From: CAVZYN01 sp963779515
GTDB taxonomy: Bacteria > Pseudomonadota > Alphaproteobacteria > Rhizobiales > Hyphomicrobiaceae
NCBI GenBank assembly: GCA_963779515.1
Contig: CAVZYN010000017.1
Span: 1 to 64,000, forward strand
DNA: 64,000 nt
Reading direction: 5' to 3'
Part shown: positions 46,887 through 55,859 of the stretch, piece by piece
Layout: each line of letters opens with the position of its first letter
Position numbering within the stretch: the stretch's first letter is position 1
The notes under the pieces: model-generated
The model's database searches: none
The model's input: the letters and a program-made list of their open reading frames with translations, nothing else
Told to the model about the DNA's origin: nothing
Position numbers and translations under genes: made by a program

Positions 46887-46909
46887 CGTAGTGGTCCTCG
46901 TGCACTCAG

Positions 46910-47731
46910 ATGGACGCTTCTAGGATGGCTCACCCCGAACTGCAATTCATCGATGCCGGCGACGGTGGCGCCGTCCGCCGCATCGCTCATCTCAGGCGGC
47001 CGGGCGCGTCAGACCGGCCAGGCCTGCTTTGGCTCTCCGGCTTCAAGTCCGAGATGACCAGCCTCAAGGCGACGGCGATCGACGAATTCGCGGCGCAACG
47101 CGGGCTCGCCGCGACGCGCTTCGACTACATGGGCCATGGCGCCTCCAGCGGCCGGTTCGAAGACGGCACGATCTCGCTCTGGCTCGAGGACGCGCTCGCG
47201 GTGTTCGATCGCCTGACATCGGGTCCGCAGATCCTGGTCGGCTCCAGCATGGGTGGCTATATCGCGCTGCTGCTATTGCGGCGGCTGATGCAGGAGCGGC
47301 CCAACGAGGCCCGGCGCATCACGGCGCTGATGCTGATCGCGCCGGCCTGGGACATGACCGAGCTGATGTGGTCGCGGTTCTCGACCAGCGCCCGGCGCGC
47401 GATCACCGAGGACGGCGTGTTCGTGCGGCCATCGGCCTATGGGGACGGCGCCTATCCGATCACGCGCGCACTGATCGAGGACGGCCGCACGCATCTGATC
47501 GCCTCGGCGCCGCTCGATCCCGGCCGGCCGGTGCATGTTCTGCACGGTCTGCAAGACGAGGACGTGCCGTGGGAGCACACGCTCGATCTCGCCGCGCATC
47601 TGACCGGCGATTGGGTGCACGTCGAGGCGGTGCCCGATGGCGAACACCGGCTGTCGCGTCCCGAGGATCTCGCGCTGTTGACGCGGATGCTCGATGGCCT
47701 GATCAGCGGTCCGGCAGGGGGCTCCACGTGA
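46910..47731 (+). CDS. Alpha/beta hydrolase
   Basis: 273 residues. LLWLSGFKSEMTSLKA gives the oxyanion side. FDYMGHGASSG and the nucleophile elbow VGSSMGGYIA follow (Ser near residue 112). VLHGLQDEDVPWEH carries the acid and DGEHRLSRPEDL the catalytic His. It resembles the human ABHD10-like and bacterial serine hydrolases. ATG 46925 is an alternative start. The last 29 bases overlap the convergent gene at 47703. Confidence 0.88.
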   Translation: MDASRMAHPELQFIDAGDGGAVRRIAHLRRPGASDRPGLLWLSGFKSEMTSLKATAIDEFAAQRGLAATRFDYMGHGASSGRFEDGTISLWLEDALAVFDRLTSGPQILVGSSMGGYIALLLLRRLMQERPNEARRITALMLIAPAWDMTELMWSRFSTSARRAITEDGVFVRPSAYGDGAYPITRALIEDGRTHLIASAPLDPGRPVHVLHGLQDEDVPWEHTLDLAAHLTGDWVHVEAVPDGEHRLSRPEDLALLTRMLDGLISGPAGGST

Positions 47732-48701
47732 TGGCGCGCGGCGCCTGCTGCGCTTGTCCGGCGGACGCGAGGCGCTGCAGCGCATCAGGACCCGCCTCGC
47801 CGGCGAGCGTTTCCGGCACGACCCACATGGTGTAGTCACCGGTCGTAATCGGCCGTTTGCAGCTCAACTGACCGCGCACCATGGCGCACGAAGAGTCCGC
47901 GCGGATCACCTGCGCCTCGCGGCGGTCATGCGAGATCACGCGCAGATCGACTGGCTGCAGATACGGATCCTTCAAGTCGACGCTGCGAAACACGCAGCCG
48001 AGCGCCTGCGCGCACGCTCCGGCGCGCGGGCCGTTCTGCTCTGAAAATCCATAGACGCGGCGCGGCGATTTGAGTTCGGCCGCGAGTTCGGGACCACGGC
48101 TCACCCAGCAGCCGTCACTGTGCGTGCACAGCACCGGATCGGCGGACGGGTTGTTGCGGCGGATGCCGCGATTGCCCGGCATCATGCTCAAGACGATCGT
48201 GTAGCGCGTGTTGGCCACGAGATCCTTGGCGGGTCCAGCGCCCAGTGCCGTGCGCTCGGATGTGTCGAATGCCGGGCTCTTCTGTTCTGTTGCGACCACC
48301 TCGGTCTGCCACGGCAGGATCTCGGGTTTCTTCACGATACCGGCAGCGATCTTGGCCTCGCGCGCCTCGCGCGCCTTGCGCAGCTTGTCGGAAATGCGTG
48401 CGAGCTCATCCTTGCGCTGGTGCTCGAGTTGCGCCGGCGTCGCGGTCGCGGCGGCGGACTTTTGTGCTTTTTCTGCGGCGGTGCGTTCGGCGGCTTCGCG
48501 ACGTGCGTTGGCCAGCATCTCGGCCTCGTCCGCCGATTGCGGCTTCGCCGCTTTGGCTGGTGCGGTTGCCGACGTCGTTGATCTGGAAAATTTCTCGGAG
48601 AGGGCCTGGGCCGCGTCGTTGGCGGCCGATATCCCTGAACCTGCCCCCAAACCTACAACGACTGCGATTGCGAAAGACGTCATGCGCCCGTGCGTCGCCA
48701 T
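47703..48701 (-). CDS. Hypothetical exported protein with coiled-coil region
   Basis: 332 residues. Signal peptide (about 1-26, ending ISAAND), then an Ala/Glu/Arg-rich coiled-coil segment (about 58-120, NARREAAERTAAEKAQ). The C-terminal domain has six cysteines (LCTHSDGCW, GACAQALGCVF, SSCAMVRGQLSC) and may carry three disulfides. I recognise no family. Its end overlaps the hydrolase gene by 29 bases on the other strand. Confidence 0.7.
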   Translation of the reverse strand: MATHGRMTSFAIAVVVGLGAGSGISAANDAAQALSEKFSRSTTSATAPAKAAKPQSADEAEMLANARREAAERTAAEKAQKSAAATATPAQLEHQRKDELARISDKLRKAREAREAKIAAGIVKKPEILPWQTEVVATEQKSPAFDTSERTALGAGPAKDLVANTRYTIVLSMMPGNRGIRRNNPSADPVLCTHSDGCWVSRGPELAAELKSPRRVYGFSEQNGPRAGACAQALGCVFRSVDLKDPYLQPVDLRVISHDRREAQVIRADSSCAMVRGQLSCKRPITTGDYTMWVVPETLAGEAGPDALQRLASAGQAQQAPRAITWSPLPDR

Positions 48702-48816
48702 ATCGTTCCCCTCCTGCCGCCTCGCGGCCGTCCCCCGCCCAAGAGGAACTTCCGTTTTGATTGCGGCAGAAAACAGTATTGACCCTGAACCAAGTCTGAA
48801 CGCGGATGACTGCGCC

Positions 48817-49695
48817 TCAGCGCTGATCCACGAGCGCCAAAATCCCTTGTCTGTACGTGGGATAGCGCAGCGTTATGCCCAGCGCCGCCTTAACCCGGTC
48901 ATTGCGGACGCGCTTGTTCTCGGCATAAAAACTCGCGCCCATCGGCGTCATCTTTGCCGCCGAAAATGGGATTTCCGGCGGCAGCGGCAGACCCATCACT
49001 TCCGCCGCGTAGGCAATCACATCCTGGGGCGGGGCGGGCTCGTCATCCGCGACATTGTAGATCTGGTGCCGTCCTGATTCCGGTGTTGCGTCCAACACGG
49101 CGGCTGCAAGAATTTCCGCGATGTCGTCGACGTGGATGCGATTGAAAACTTGGTCTGGTTTGACAATGCGCCGCGCGGTACCGCCGCGCAGATTGTCGAC
49201 AACGCTGCGGCCCGGTCCATAAATCCCCGCCAGCCGGAAGATCTCGACGCGGCGGCCGGTCGCGGCGGCAAAGCTCTGCCATTGGCGTTCGGCCTTGACG
49301 CGCCGCATGCTGCGCTCGGACCCAGGATTGACCGGCGCGGTTTCGTCGATCCACGCGCCCTGCCGGTCGCCGTAGACGCCGATGGTCGAGAGATATCCGA
49401 TCCACTTCAGATCCGGCAGTGCCTCCATCGCGGCGCCAAAGTCGCGCAACACCGCATCGCCTTCGAGATCCGGCGGGACCGAGACGAGAATGTGGGTCGC
49501 GCCCATCATCGCCGCGCGGGCCGCCTGCGCCGGCGCGTCGCCGCCATAGGCCGCAAGCGTGATCGTGTGACCGGCAATCACGACGCCGGCCGCATCGGGT
49601 CGCGTCCGGGTGGCGGCGATGGTCAAGTCCTGGCTCGACAGCCGCTGCACCAGCGCCGTCGCCGAAAATCCCAATCCAAAACAGAAGAGCTTCAT
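48817..49695 (-). CDS. NAD-dependent epimerase/SDR family protein
   Basis: 292 residues, extended SDR-like. The N-terminal KLFCFGLGFSATAL has the GxGxxA-type cofactor motif. The Tyr region reads IGYLSTIGVYGDRQG, and FRLAGIYGPGRSVVD and VNRIHVDDIAEIL-like (FNRIHVDDIA) motifs follow. It resembles YeeZ-like proteins. The start at 49695 overlaps the queG stop (ATGA). ATG 49713 in frame would lie further inside queG. Substrate unknown. Confidence 0.85.
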   Translation of the reverse strand: MKLFCFGLGFSATALVQRLSSQDLTIAATRTRPDAAGVVIAGHTITLAAYGGDAPAQAARAAMMGATHILVSVPPDLEGDAVLRDFGAAMEALPDLKWIGYLSTIGVYGDRQGAWIDETAPVNPGSERSMRRVKAERQWQSFAAATGRRVEIFRLAGIYGPGRSVVDNLRGGTARRIVKPDQVFNRIHVDDIAEILAAAVLDATPESGRHQIYNVADDEPAPPQDVIAYAAEVMGLPLPPEIPFSAAKMTPMGASFYAENKRVRNDRVKAALGITLRYPTYRQGILALVDQR

Positions 49696-50816
49696 GAGAG
49701 TGCGCGCTCCCATTCGGCGTCGACGCCGGGATCACTTTCACGGACGCGCGCGGACGCGGCAAGCGCTGCGACGCGGTCGCGATCCGTCAAACGCCGCAGC
49801 GCCCAGATCGCCATGGCGCGCACCAGCGGGCTTGCATCGCCCAGCAGTCGCGTCACGCCCGGAACGTGCGCGGGATCGCGCGAATTGCCCACGGCAATCA
49901 GTGCATTCCGCACCACGCGATCGCGGCCCGTCCGCTTTACGGGCGTGCCGGCGAAGCGCGCGCGAAACGCCGCATCGTCCATCGCGATCAGCTCGGCGAG
50001 TGGCGGGTTGTGGGTCTCGGGGCGGGACTGCAAGCGCATCTCTCGGGTTGCGGCGGCGAACTTGTTCCAGGGGCAGACGGCGAGACAATCATCGCAGCCG
50101 AATACGCGATTGCCCATCGGTTCGCGGAACTCGGGCGCGATGTGGCCCTTATACTCGATTGTCAGGTAGGCGAGACAGCGCCGCGCATCAAGCTGATACG
50201 GCGCCGGGAAGGCTTTGGTCGGGCAGACATCGAGGCAGCGCTGGCAGGTGCCGCAATGGTCGGCCTCGGCGGCATCGGGCGGTAGTTCCGCCGTCGTCAG
50301 GATCGCGCCGAGAAACAGCCAGCTGCCATGTTCACGTGAAACAAGATTGGTGTGCTTGCCTTGCCAGCCGATGCCTGCCGCCGCCGCCAGCGGTTTCTCC
50401 ATCAACGGCGCGGTATCGACGAAGACTTTCACATCCGCGCCAGGACTTGCCGCCGCGAGCCAATGGGCGAGACGTTTCAGGCCGCTCTTGACGATGTCGT
50501 GGTAGTCGCGGCCTTGGGCATAAACTGAAACGGCGCCGCGCGAAGGATCTTCCAGCGCCAGCATCGGGTCTTCAGTTGGTCCGTAGTTGAGGCCGAGCAT
50601 CACGATCGAGCGCACCTGCGGCCACAGCACGCGTGGATCGCGGCGGCGATCGGCGTTGGTCTCCATCCACGTCATGTCGCCATGGCGGCCATCGGCGAGA
50701 AACGCCGCGAGCCGCGCGCCCGCCTCGCCCAGCGCATCGGGCCCGGTGACGCGGACGCTATCGAAGCCGGCCGCATTCGCTTCGGCGACAAGCGAAACTT
50801 TCAAAGCGGCACTCAT
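49692..50816 (-). CDS. queG: Epoxyqueuosine reductase
   Basis: 374 residues. The cobalamin-dependent part contains DGRHGDMTWME and VLGLNYGP-like MLGLNYGP. Two 4Fe-4S motifs follow: CGTCQRCLDVCP and CDDCLAVCPWNKF. The C-terminal HEAT-like part has RNALIAVGNS and AMAIWALRRL. QueG reduces epoxyqueuosine to queuosine in tRNA and needs cobalamin, which fits the cobST genes in the window. It lies between the GST and the epimerase genes, closely spaced on one strand. Confidence 0.95.
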   Translation of the reverse strand: MSAALKVSLVAEANAAGFDSVRVTGPDALGEAGARLAAFLADGRHGDMTWMETNADRRRDPRVLWPQVRSIVMLGLNYGPTEDPMLALEDPSRGAVSVYAQGRDYHDIVKSGLKRLAHWLAAASPGADVKVFVDTAPLMEKPLAAAAGIGWQGKHTNLVSREHGSWLFLGAILTTAELPPDAAEADHCGTCQRCLDVCPTKAFPAPYQLDARRCLAYLTIEYKGHIAPEFREPMGNRVFGCDDCLAVCPWNKFAAATREMRLQSRPETHNPPLAELIAMDDAAFRARFAGTPVKRTGRDRVVRNALIAVGNSRDPAHVPGVTRLLGDASPLVRAMAIWALRRLTDRDRVAALAASARVRESDPGVDAEWERALS

Positions 50817-50835
50817 CGGTGCGCGCCCGCGCCGG

Positions 50836-51531
50836 TCAGAAATCGAGATCCGCGTAGTGCATCGGCGGCGCCGTGCCCGGAATGCGCTCCGCCAGCACCG
50901 CGCGCACCGCGGGGCGCGATTTCAGACGCTGATACCAATCCTTGGTGACCGGATACTCGTTCCACGGCACTTCATCGAGATAGTCGAGACACGACAGATG
51001 CGCGGCCGCGGCGAGATCCGCGAAGCTTGCCTCATCGCCCGCCAGCCAGCGGCGCTGATACGCCAGAAAACCGACATAGCTCAAATGATAGCGCAGATTG
51101 GCGCGGAGCGCGCGCATCAGATTGGCGTCGGGCTGATGTGCGCCGTTACTGCGCTGACGCGCGTTGACCTTCTCCTCCAGCATCTCGCGCGTCACCTCGC
51201 GGTCCATTTTGCGATGAAACCAGTCGACCAGCCGGCGGACTTCGGCGCGGTCCTCGCGATTGGACGGGAGCAGGTGCATGGTCCGCACTTGGGCCGCCGG
51301 ACGCCGCGTCTCCTCGGCGAGGAACTCGAAAATCGAGGCGGCGCCGCACAGCACCGGCCCGCCGTCGAGTTCCAGGACCGGCAATTCGCCGGCCGGATTG
51401 AGCGCGAGGAAGGCCGGACGCCACTCCCACGGCCGCTCCTCGACGAGTTCACACGGCACGCCGTACTCGCCGAGCGCAAAGCGGATCGAGCGCGAAAAAG
51501 GACAGAGCCTGTAATGCCATAGCCGGTGCAT
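50836..51531 (-). CDS. Glutathione S-transferase family protein
   Basis: 231 residues. The N-terminal thioredoxin-like domain has LWHYRLCPFSRSIRFAL (Cys-Pro active-site region) and FLALNPAGELPVLEL with cis-Pro. The helical C-terminal domain has FADLAAAAHLSCLDYL. It conjugates or reduces with glutathione; substrate unknown. It is 19 bases before queG on the same strand and diverges from uppP. Confidence 0.9.
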   Translation of the reverse strand: MHRLWHYRLCPFSRSIRFALGEYGVPCELVEERPWEWRPAFLALNPAGELPVLELDGGPVLCGAASIFEFLAEETRRPAAQVRTMHLLPSNREDRAEVRRLVDWFHRKMDREVTREMLEEKVNARQRSNGAHQPDANLMRALRANLRYHLSYVGFLAYQRRWLAGDEASFADLAAAAHLSCLDYLDEVPWNEYPVTKDWYQRLKSRPAVRAVLAERIPGTAPPMHYADLDF

Positions 51532-51730
51532 CGTGATGCACCTTGCGCTGCGTCGCGTTAACAGTTTGGAAACGCGGCGCGGTCAGATGGGGGCGGGCAG
51601 ATGGGGGCGGGCAGAACCGGAGGCGCACGCGGACTTTCACCGCCGCCGGTGCAGTTCGGCAACCTCGGGTTTGCGTTTTCCTGATTTAAACCGCCTCAAT
51701 CTGCTCCCGGACGCTGGAGATTCGCGCCTC

Positions 51731-52528
51731 ATGTCGACGTTGCACGCCATTCTGCTCGGATTGATCGAGGGGCTGACCGAGTTCCTGCCGGTATCCTCTA
51801 CCGGGCATCTCGTGCTCGCCGGTCACTTCCTCGGCTTCCAGTCGCCCAAGCGCGCCTTCGAGATCCTGATCCAGCTCGGCGCGATCCTCGCCATCCTGAC
51901 GGTCTACAGCGCCAAGCTGCTGCAGATCCTGACGCAGTTGCCGAGCGACAAGCGCACACAACGGTTCGTGCTCGCGGTCCTGCTGGCGTTTCTACCGGCG
52001 GCGCTGATCGGCGTGATGCTGCACAAGTTCATCAAGACCGTGCTGCTCGAAAGCCCAGCGCTCGTCTGCGTGTCGCTGATCGTCGGCGGCATCATCCTGC
52101 TGGCCGTCGATCGCATGAAACTCAAGACCGTGCACGACGATGCCATGGATATCCCGCCGGTGACGGCGTTGAAGATCGGGCTGTGCCAGTGTTTGGCCAT
52201 GATCCCAGGCGTTTCACGATCAGGCGCGTCGATCGTCGGCGCCATGCTGCTGGGCACCAGCAAGCGGGCGGCGGCGGAGTTCTCGTTCTTCCTCGCGATG
52301 CCGACGATGGCCGGCGCCTTCACCTACGATCTCTACAAGAATTACGGCGATCTCGACGCCGCAACCCTCAAGGGCATCGCCATCGGCTTCGTGGTGGCGT
52401 TCGTCGTCGGCGTCATTGTCGTGCGCTATCTGCTCGACTTCGTCAGCCGCCACGGCTTCGCACCCTTCGCCTGGTGGCGGATCGTGATCGGTGGGATGGG
52501 GCTCGGCGCGCTCGCCATTCTCGGCTGA
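51731..52528 (+). CDS. uppP: Undecaprenyl-diphosphatase
   Basis: 265 residues, membrane protein of the BacA family. Motif 1 is GLIEGLTEFLPVSSTGHL and motif 2 IPGVSRSGASIVGAM, with catalytic Glu/Ser/Arg. About eight membrane helices. It dephosphorylates undecaprenyl pyrophosphate to recycle the lipid carrier of cell-wall synthesis. ATG 51731 gives the usual short head; the open frame upstream to 51533 has no likeness. Confidence 0.96.
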   Translation: MSTLHAILLGLIEGLTEFLPVSSTGHLVLAGHFLGFQSPKRAFEILIQLGAILAILTVYSAKLLQILTQLPSDKRTQRFVLAVLLAFLPAALIGVMLHKFIKTVLLESPALVCVSLIVGGIILLAVDRMKLKTVHDDAMDIPPVTALKIGLCQCLAMIPGVSRSGASIVGAMLLGTSKRAAAEFSFFLAMPTMAGAFTYDLYKNYGDLDAATLKGIAIGFVVAFVVGVIVVRYLLDFVSRHGFAPFAWWRIVIGGMGLGALAILG

Positions 52529-52551
52529 GCGCCGCCAGACACGGCGCGGGG

Positions 52552-53013
52552 TCAGGCCGCGTGCGAGGCCAGAGGTTCCGTCAGCACGGAATAGAGCGCG
52601 GCCTTGTCGCGCGAGGCGCGCAGCTTCTCAGTGGTCGCTGGTTCGCGCAGTAGCCGTGAGATACGCGCCAACGCCTTCAGATGGTCGGCGCCGGCCTGCT
52701 CGGGGGCCAACAGCAAGAAGATCAGGTCGACCTTCTCGTCGTCGTGGGATTCAAAATCGATCGGCTGATCGAGACGCGCGAACACCGTCACAATCCGGTT
52801 GATCGGCAGCCGGCCATGCGGGATCGCGATGCCGCGGCCGACGCCGGTCGAGCCCAAGCGCTCGCGCTGCAGCAGCGCCTCGAAGATCACGCGGCCGTCG
52901 AGCCCGGTGATTTCGGCGGCCTTGGTCGCAAGGTCTTGGAGGGCCTGCTTCTTGGTTTTGGCTTTGAGGGACGCAATAATGGCGTCCCGCGATATCAAGT
53001 CACCAAGGTCCAT
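52552..53013 (-). CDS. ptsN: PTS IIA-like nitrogen regulatory protein
   Basis: 153 residues, EIIA-Ntr. The phosphorylated His is in GIAIPHGR (residue 66), followed by VTVFARLDQPIDFE and DLIFLLLAPEQAGADHLK. It belongs to the nitrogen PTS and modulates potassium, carbon and nitrogen regulation through its phosphorylation state. It lies downstream of rpoN, as in most proteobacteria, but the hpf gene usually found between them is missing. Confidence 0.96.
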   Translation of the reverse strand: MDLGDLISRDAIIASLKAKTKKQALQDLATKAAEITGLDGRVIFEALLQRERLGSTGVGRGIAIPHGRLPINRIVTVFARLDQPIDFESHDDEKVDLIFLLLAPEQAGADHLKALARISRLLREPATTEKLRASRDKAALYSVLTEPLASHAA

Positions 53014-53374
53014 CTTGTAATCTCGCTCCGAACCGGGGTTACCGGATAACAGGTTTTCGTCTCGGGCTTATTTGCTCAGTGTACGATGGGTAAACTCAAC
53101 GTACAGGCGGCAATTGTATCGACGGCGATGTAGATCGCATTTGTGGCTCGCAATGGACACTGTCGACGCGACGGGAGCTATCAGCTTCCTTCGCGACGGC
53201 ACAGGCGATCTATCTGTCTGATAATTAAGCTGACTTTATCTTTGCAGCAGCTCGCTAAGCTGATCAATTCCCCAGAGGATGTGCTGTTTTTCCCCAATTT
53301 CGCGGGACCGTAGTCGAGGCCCCCCGCCGAGTCAATCACACCAGGTGCGCTGCCGTATTGCACCGCAGCATCGC
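53014..53374. other. Gap between rpoN and ptsN, where hpf is usually found
   Basis: About 360 bases, richer in A and T than the surrounding genes. No reading frame with likeness to ribosome hibernation factor on either strand. The one 60-codon frame on the minus strand has no features. It may hold the ptsN promoter. Confidence 0.55.
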
Positions 53375-54919
53375 TCAGCTCGCGCGGCTCAAGCGGGCGT
53401 CCATTTGCCGTTCGCGGCGGCGCAGCACCGACGAGGGGATGCGCATCGACTCGCGATACTTCGCGACGGTGCGGCGGGCGATGTCGATGCCGTCGGTCTT
53501 CAGGCGATCGACGATCATGTCGTCCGACAACACTGTGTCCGCTGTCTCGGCGTCGATCATCTGGCGGATGCGATGGCGGACCGACTCGGAAGAATGCGAC
53601 TCGCCGTCGCCGTTCGAGGCCGCGATCGACGACGTGAAGAAATACTTGAGTTCGAAGATGCCGCGCGGCGTCGCCATGTACTTGTTGGACGTGACACGGC
53701 TGACCGTCGATTCATGCATCTGGATCGCATCGGCGACGGTCTTCAGGTTGAGCGGGCGCAAGTGCTGGACGCCGTAGCTCAGGAAGCCGTCCTGCTGACG
53801 GATGATCTCCTCGGCGACGCGCAGGATCGTGCGCGCGCGCTGATCGAGGCTCTTCACCAGCCAGTTCGCGGTCTGCAGGCACTCGTGCAGATAGACCTTG
53901 TCCTTGTCGTTGCGCGCGGTGCGCGACACCAGCGTGTAGTAGCTGCGGTTGACGAGCACGCGCGGCAGCGTGTCCGCGTTCAGCTCGATGAACCAGCTGC
54001 CGTTGGAGGCCGTGCGCACCAGCACATCCGGCACGACCGATTGCACCTGTGACGTGCCGTACTTGAGGCCCGGCTTTGGATTGAGCTTCTTGATTTCCGA
54101 GATCATCTCGGACAGTTCATCGGCATCGACGCCGACAGCGCGGCGCAGTGCGGCGACGTTGTGATTTGCCAGCATATGCAGGTTTTCCAGCAGCTTGGCG
54201 ATGACCGGATCGTAGCGGTTCTGGTCTTTCAGCTGCAGCATCAGGCATTCGGCGAGGCCGCGCGCAAACACGCCCGCCGGCTCGAAGGCTTGGAGTTTCT
54301 TCAAGACCTTGTCCATCAGTCCGGCTGGCGCGCCGAGCTTGTCGGCGACCTGGTCGAAATCGGGCGGCAGATAGCCAGCCTCGTCGACGAGATCGATCAA
54401 ATGCAGGCCGATCAGCCGCTCGACGCCCTCGGGCCATGCCGTCGTCAGTTGCGTGGTCAGGTGGTCTTTCAGGGACGGCAGCTCGGAGACGTACTCTTCC
54501 AGATTGGAGTCGTCGCCACCGCCGAGCTGGTTGTTGCCCGAGCCCACTGTCGCCCAGCTCGACGATTGCGGCGCGAGATCGCGGCCCAAGTCGGTCGGCG
54601 AGGTATCCGGATAAAGGGTGCTGTAATCGGTGTCGTAGGTGTCCGCGGCACTCGTCACCGCGCGGTCGAGGCTCAAGTCGCGGTCGATCGCGGGCTCCAC
54701 GGCCGGGCCGTCGTTGGCGCCGTAGTCTTGTGCATTGGCGTCGAAGGGGTCGGGTTCGCGCTCCTCGCGCTCCAGCAGCGGATTGCGCTCGAGTTCCGTT
54801 TCCACGTACTGCACGAGTTCCATGTTCGACAGTTGCAACAGGCGGATCGCCTGCTGCAGCTGGGGTGTCATCACCAGCTGCTGGCCCTGCCGAATTTCAA
54901 GTCTTGTCGTGATTGCCAT
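53375..54919 (-). CDS. rpoN: RNA polymerase sigma-54 factor
   Basis: 514 residues. Region I is glutamine-rich (QQLVMTPQLQQAIRLLQLSN). An acidic region II follows (about 50-110). The core-binding part contains LGAPAGLMDKVLKKLQ. The C-terminal helix-turn-helix is LKTVADAIQMHESTVSRVTS and the RpoN box RRTVAKYRESM. Sigma-54 serves promoters that need an enhancer-binding ATPase, typically nitrogen assimilation. It follows lptB, as in Rhizobiales generally. Confidence 0.97.
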   Translation of the reverse strand: MAITTRLEIRQGQQLVMTPQLQQAIRLLQLSNMELVQYVETELERNPLLEREEREPDPFDANAQDYGANDGPAVEPAIDRDLSLDRAVTSAADTYDTDYSTLYPDTSPTDLGRDLAPQSSSWATVGSGNNQLGGGDDSNLEEYVSELPSLKDHLTTQLTTAWPEGVERLIGLHLIDLVDEAGYLPPDFDQVADKLGAPAGLMDKVLKKLQAFEPAGVFARGLAECLMLQLKDQNRYDPVIAKLLENLHMLANHNVAALRRAVGVDADELSEMISEIKKLNPKPGLKYGTSQVQSVVPDVLVRTASNGSWFIELNADTLPRVLVNRSYYTLVSRTARNDKDKVYLHECLQTANWLVKSLDQRARTILRVAEEIIRQQDGFLSYGVQHLRPLNLKTVADAIQMHESTVSRVTSNKYMATPRGIFELKYFFTSSIAASNGDGESHSSESVRHRIRQMIDAETADTVLSDDMIVDRLKTDGIDIARRTVAKYRESMRIPSSVLRRRERQMDARLSRAS

Positions 54920-54974
54920 GCAATCCCCGATCGTCCCTTTGACGCCTCTTCGGGGCTAACGTGCCTTACGCCGA

Positions 54975-55808
54975 TTAAGCAAACATATCGCCCAGGTACA
55001 CCCGGCGCACGTCTTCATTATTTATGATTTCCTGAGGGTTACCATGTGTCAGAACTTGACCATCGTAAATGATGTAGGCGCGATCGATGAGGTTCAGGGT
55101 TTCGCGGACGTTGTGGTCGGTGATCAGCACACCAATGCCGCGGTTGGTCAAATGTCTTACCAAAGCCTGAATATCGCCGACGGCAATGGGGTCGATGCCG
55201 GCGAACGGTTCGTCCAGCAACACGAAATTCGGACGTGAGGCGAGGGCGCGGGCGATCTCGCAGCGGCGGCGCTCGCCGCCCGAAAGCGCAATGGACGGGC
55301 TCTTCCGCAGCCGCGTGATCTTGAATTCCTCGAGCAGGCTGTCGAGCTGCTCCTTGCGCTTCTTCTTGCTCGGCTCGACCAATTCGAGCACGGCCATGAT
55401 GTTCTGCTCGACGCTCAAGCCGCGAAAGATCGACGCTTCCTGCGGCAGGTAGCCAATCCCCAAGCGCGCGCGGCGATACATCGGCAGGCGGGTGACGTCG
55501 CGGCCGTCGACGGTGATCTTGCCTTCGTCGGCGGGCACCAGGCCGGTGATCATGTAGAACACCGTCGTTTTGCCAGCGCCGTTCGGCCCGAGCAGACCGA
55601 CGGATTCGCCGCGCCCGACCGCGAGGCTCACGCCTTTCACGACCTTGCGGCCCTTATAGGATTTCTGGACGTTGTAGGCCGTCAGCCAGCCTTCCTCGCC
55701 AACAGCCTCCGGCGCGAGCTGACCGTTACCGGCGTGGCCGTTGACGCGCGTCTTTCCGGCCGCGGGCTTCGGCGTCTTGGATCCGAGGTTGAAGGGGAAG
55801 ATTTTCAT
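54975..55808 (-). CDS. lptB: LPS export ABC transporter ATP-binding protein
   Basis: 277 residues. After a 40-residue N-terminal extension come Walker A GPNGAGKTT, YLPQEASIFRGLSVEQN (Q-loop), signature LSGGERRRCEIARAL, Walker B VLLDEPFAGIDPIAV and ITDHNVRETL (switch His). LptB drives extraction of lipopolysaccharide from the inner membrane with LptFG, which are not in the window. It follows the LptC-LptA fusion gene by about 50 bases. Confidence 0.96.
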   Translation of the reverse strand: MKIFPFNLGSKTPKPAAGKTRVNGHAGNGQLAPEAVGEEGWLTAYNVQKSYKGRKVVKGVSLAVGRGESVGLLGPNGAGKTTVFYMITGLVPADEGKITVDGRDVTRLPMYRRARLGIGYLPQEASIFRGLSVEQNIMAVLELVEPSKKKRKEQLDSLLEEFKITRLRKSPSIALSGGERRRCEIARALASRPNFVLLDEPFAGIDPIAVGDIQALVRHLTNRGIGVLITDHNVRETLNLIDRAYIIYDGQVLTHGNPQEIINNEDVRRVYLGDMFA

Positions 55809-55859
55809 CCAGGCGACTTACATCTCGTTTGTTGCGTCTCACGGGGCCAGCCCCCTAGA

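Noticed and set aside
53181..53363. 60-codon minus-strand frame between rpoN and ptsN
   Set aside because: No likeness to hpf and no ribosome-binding site; probably chance.
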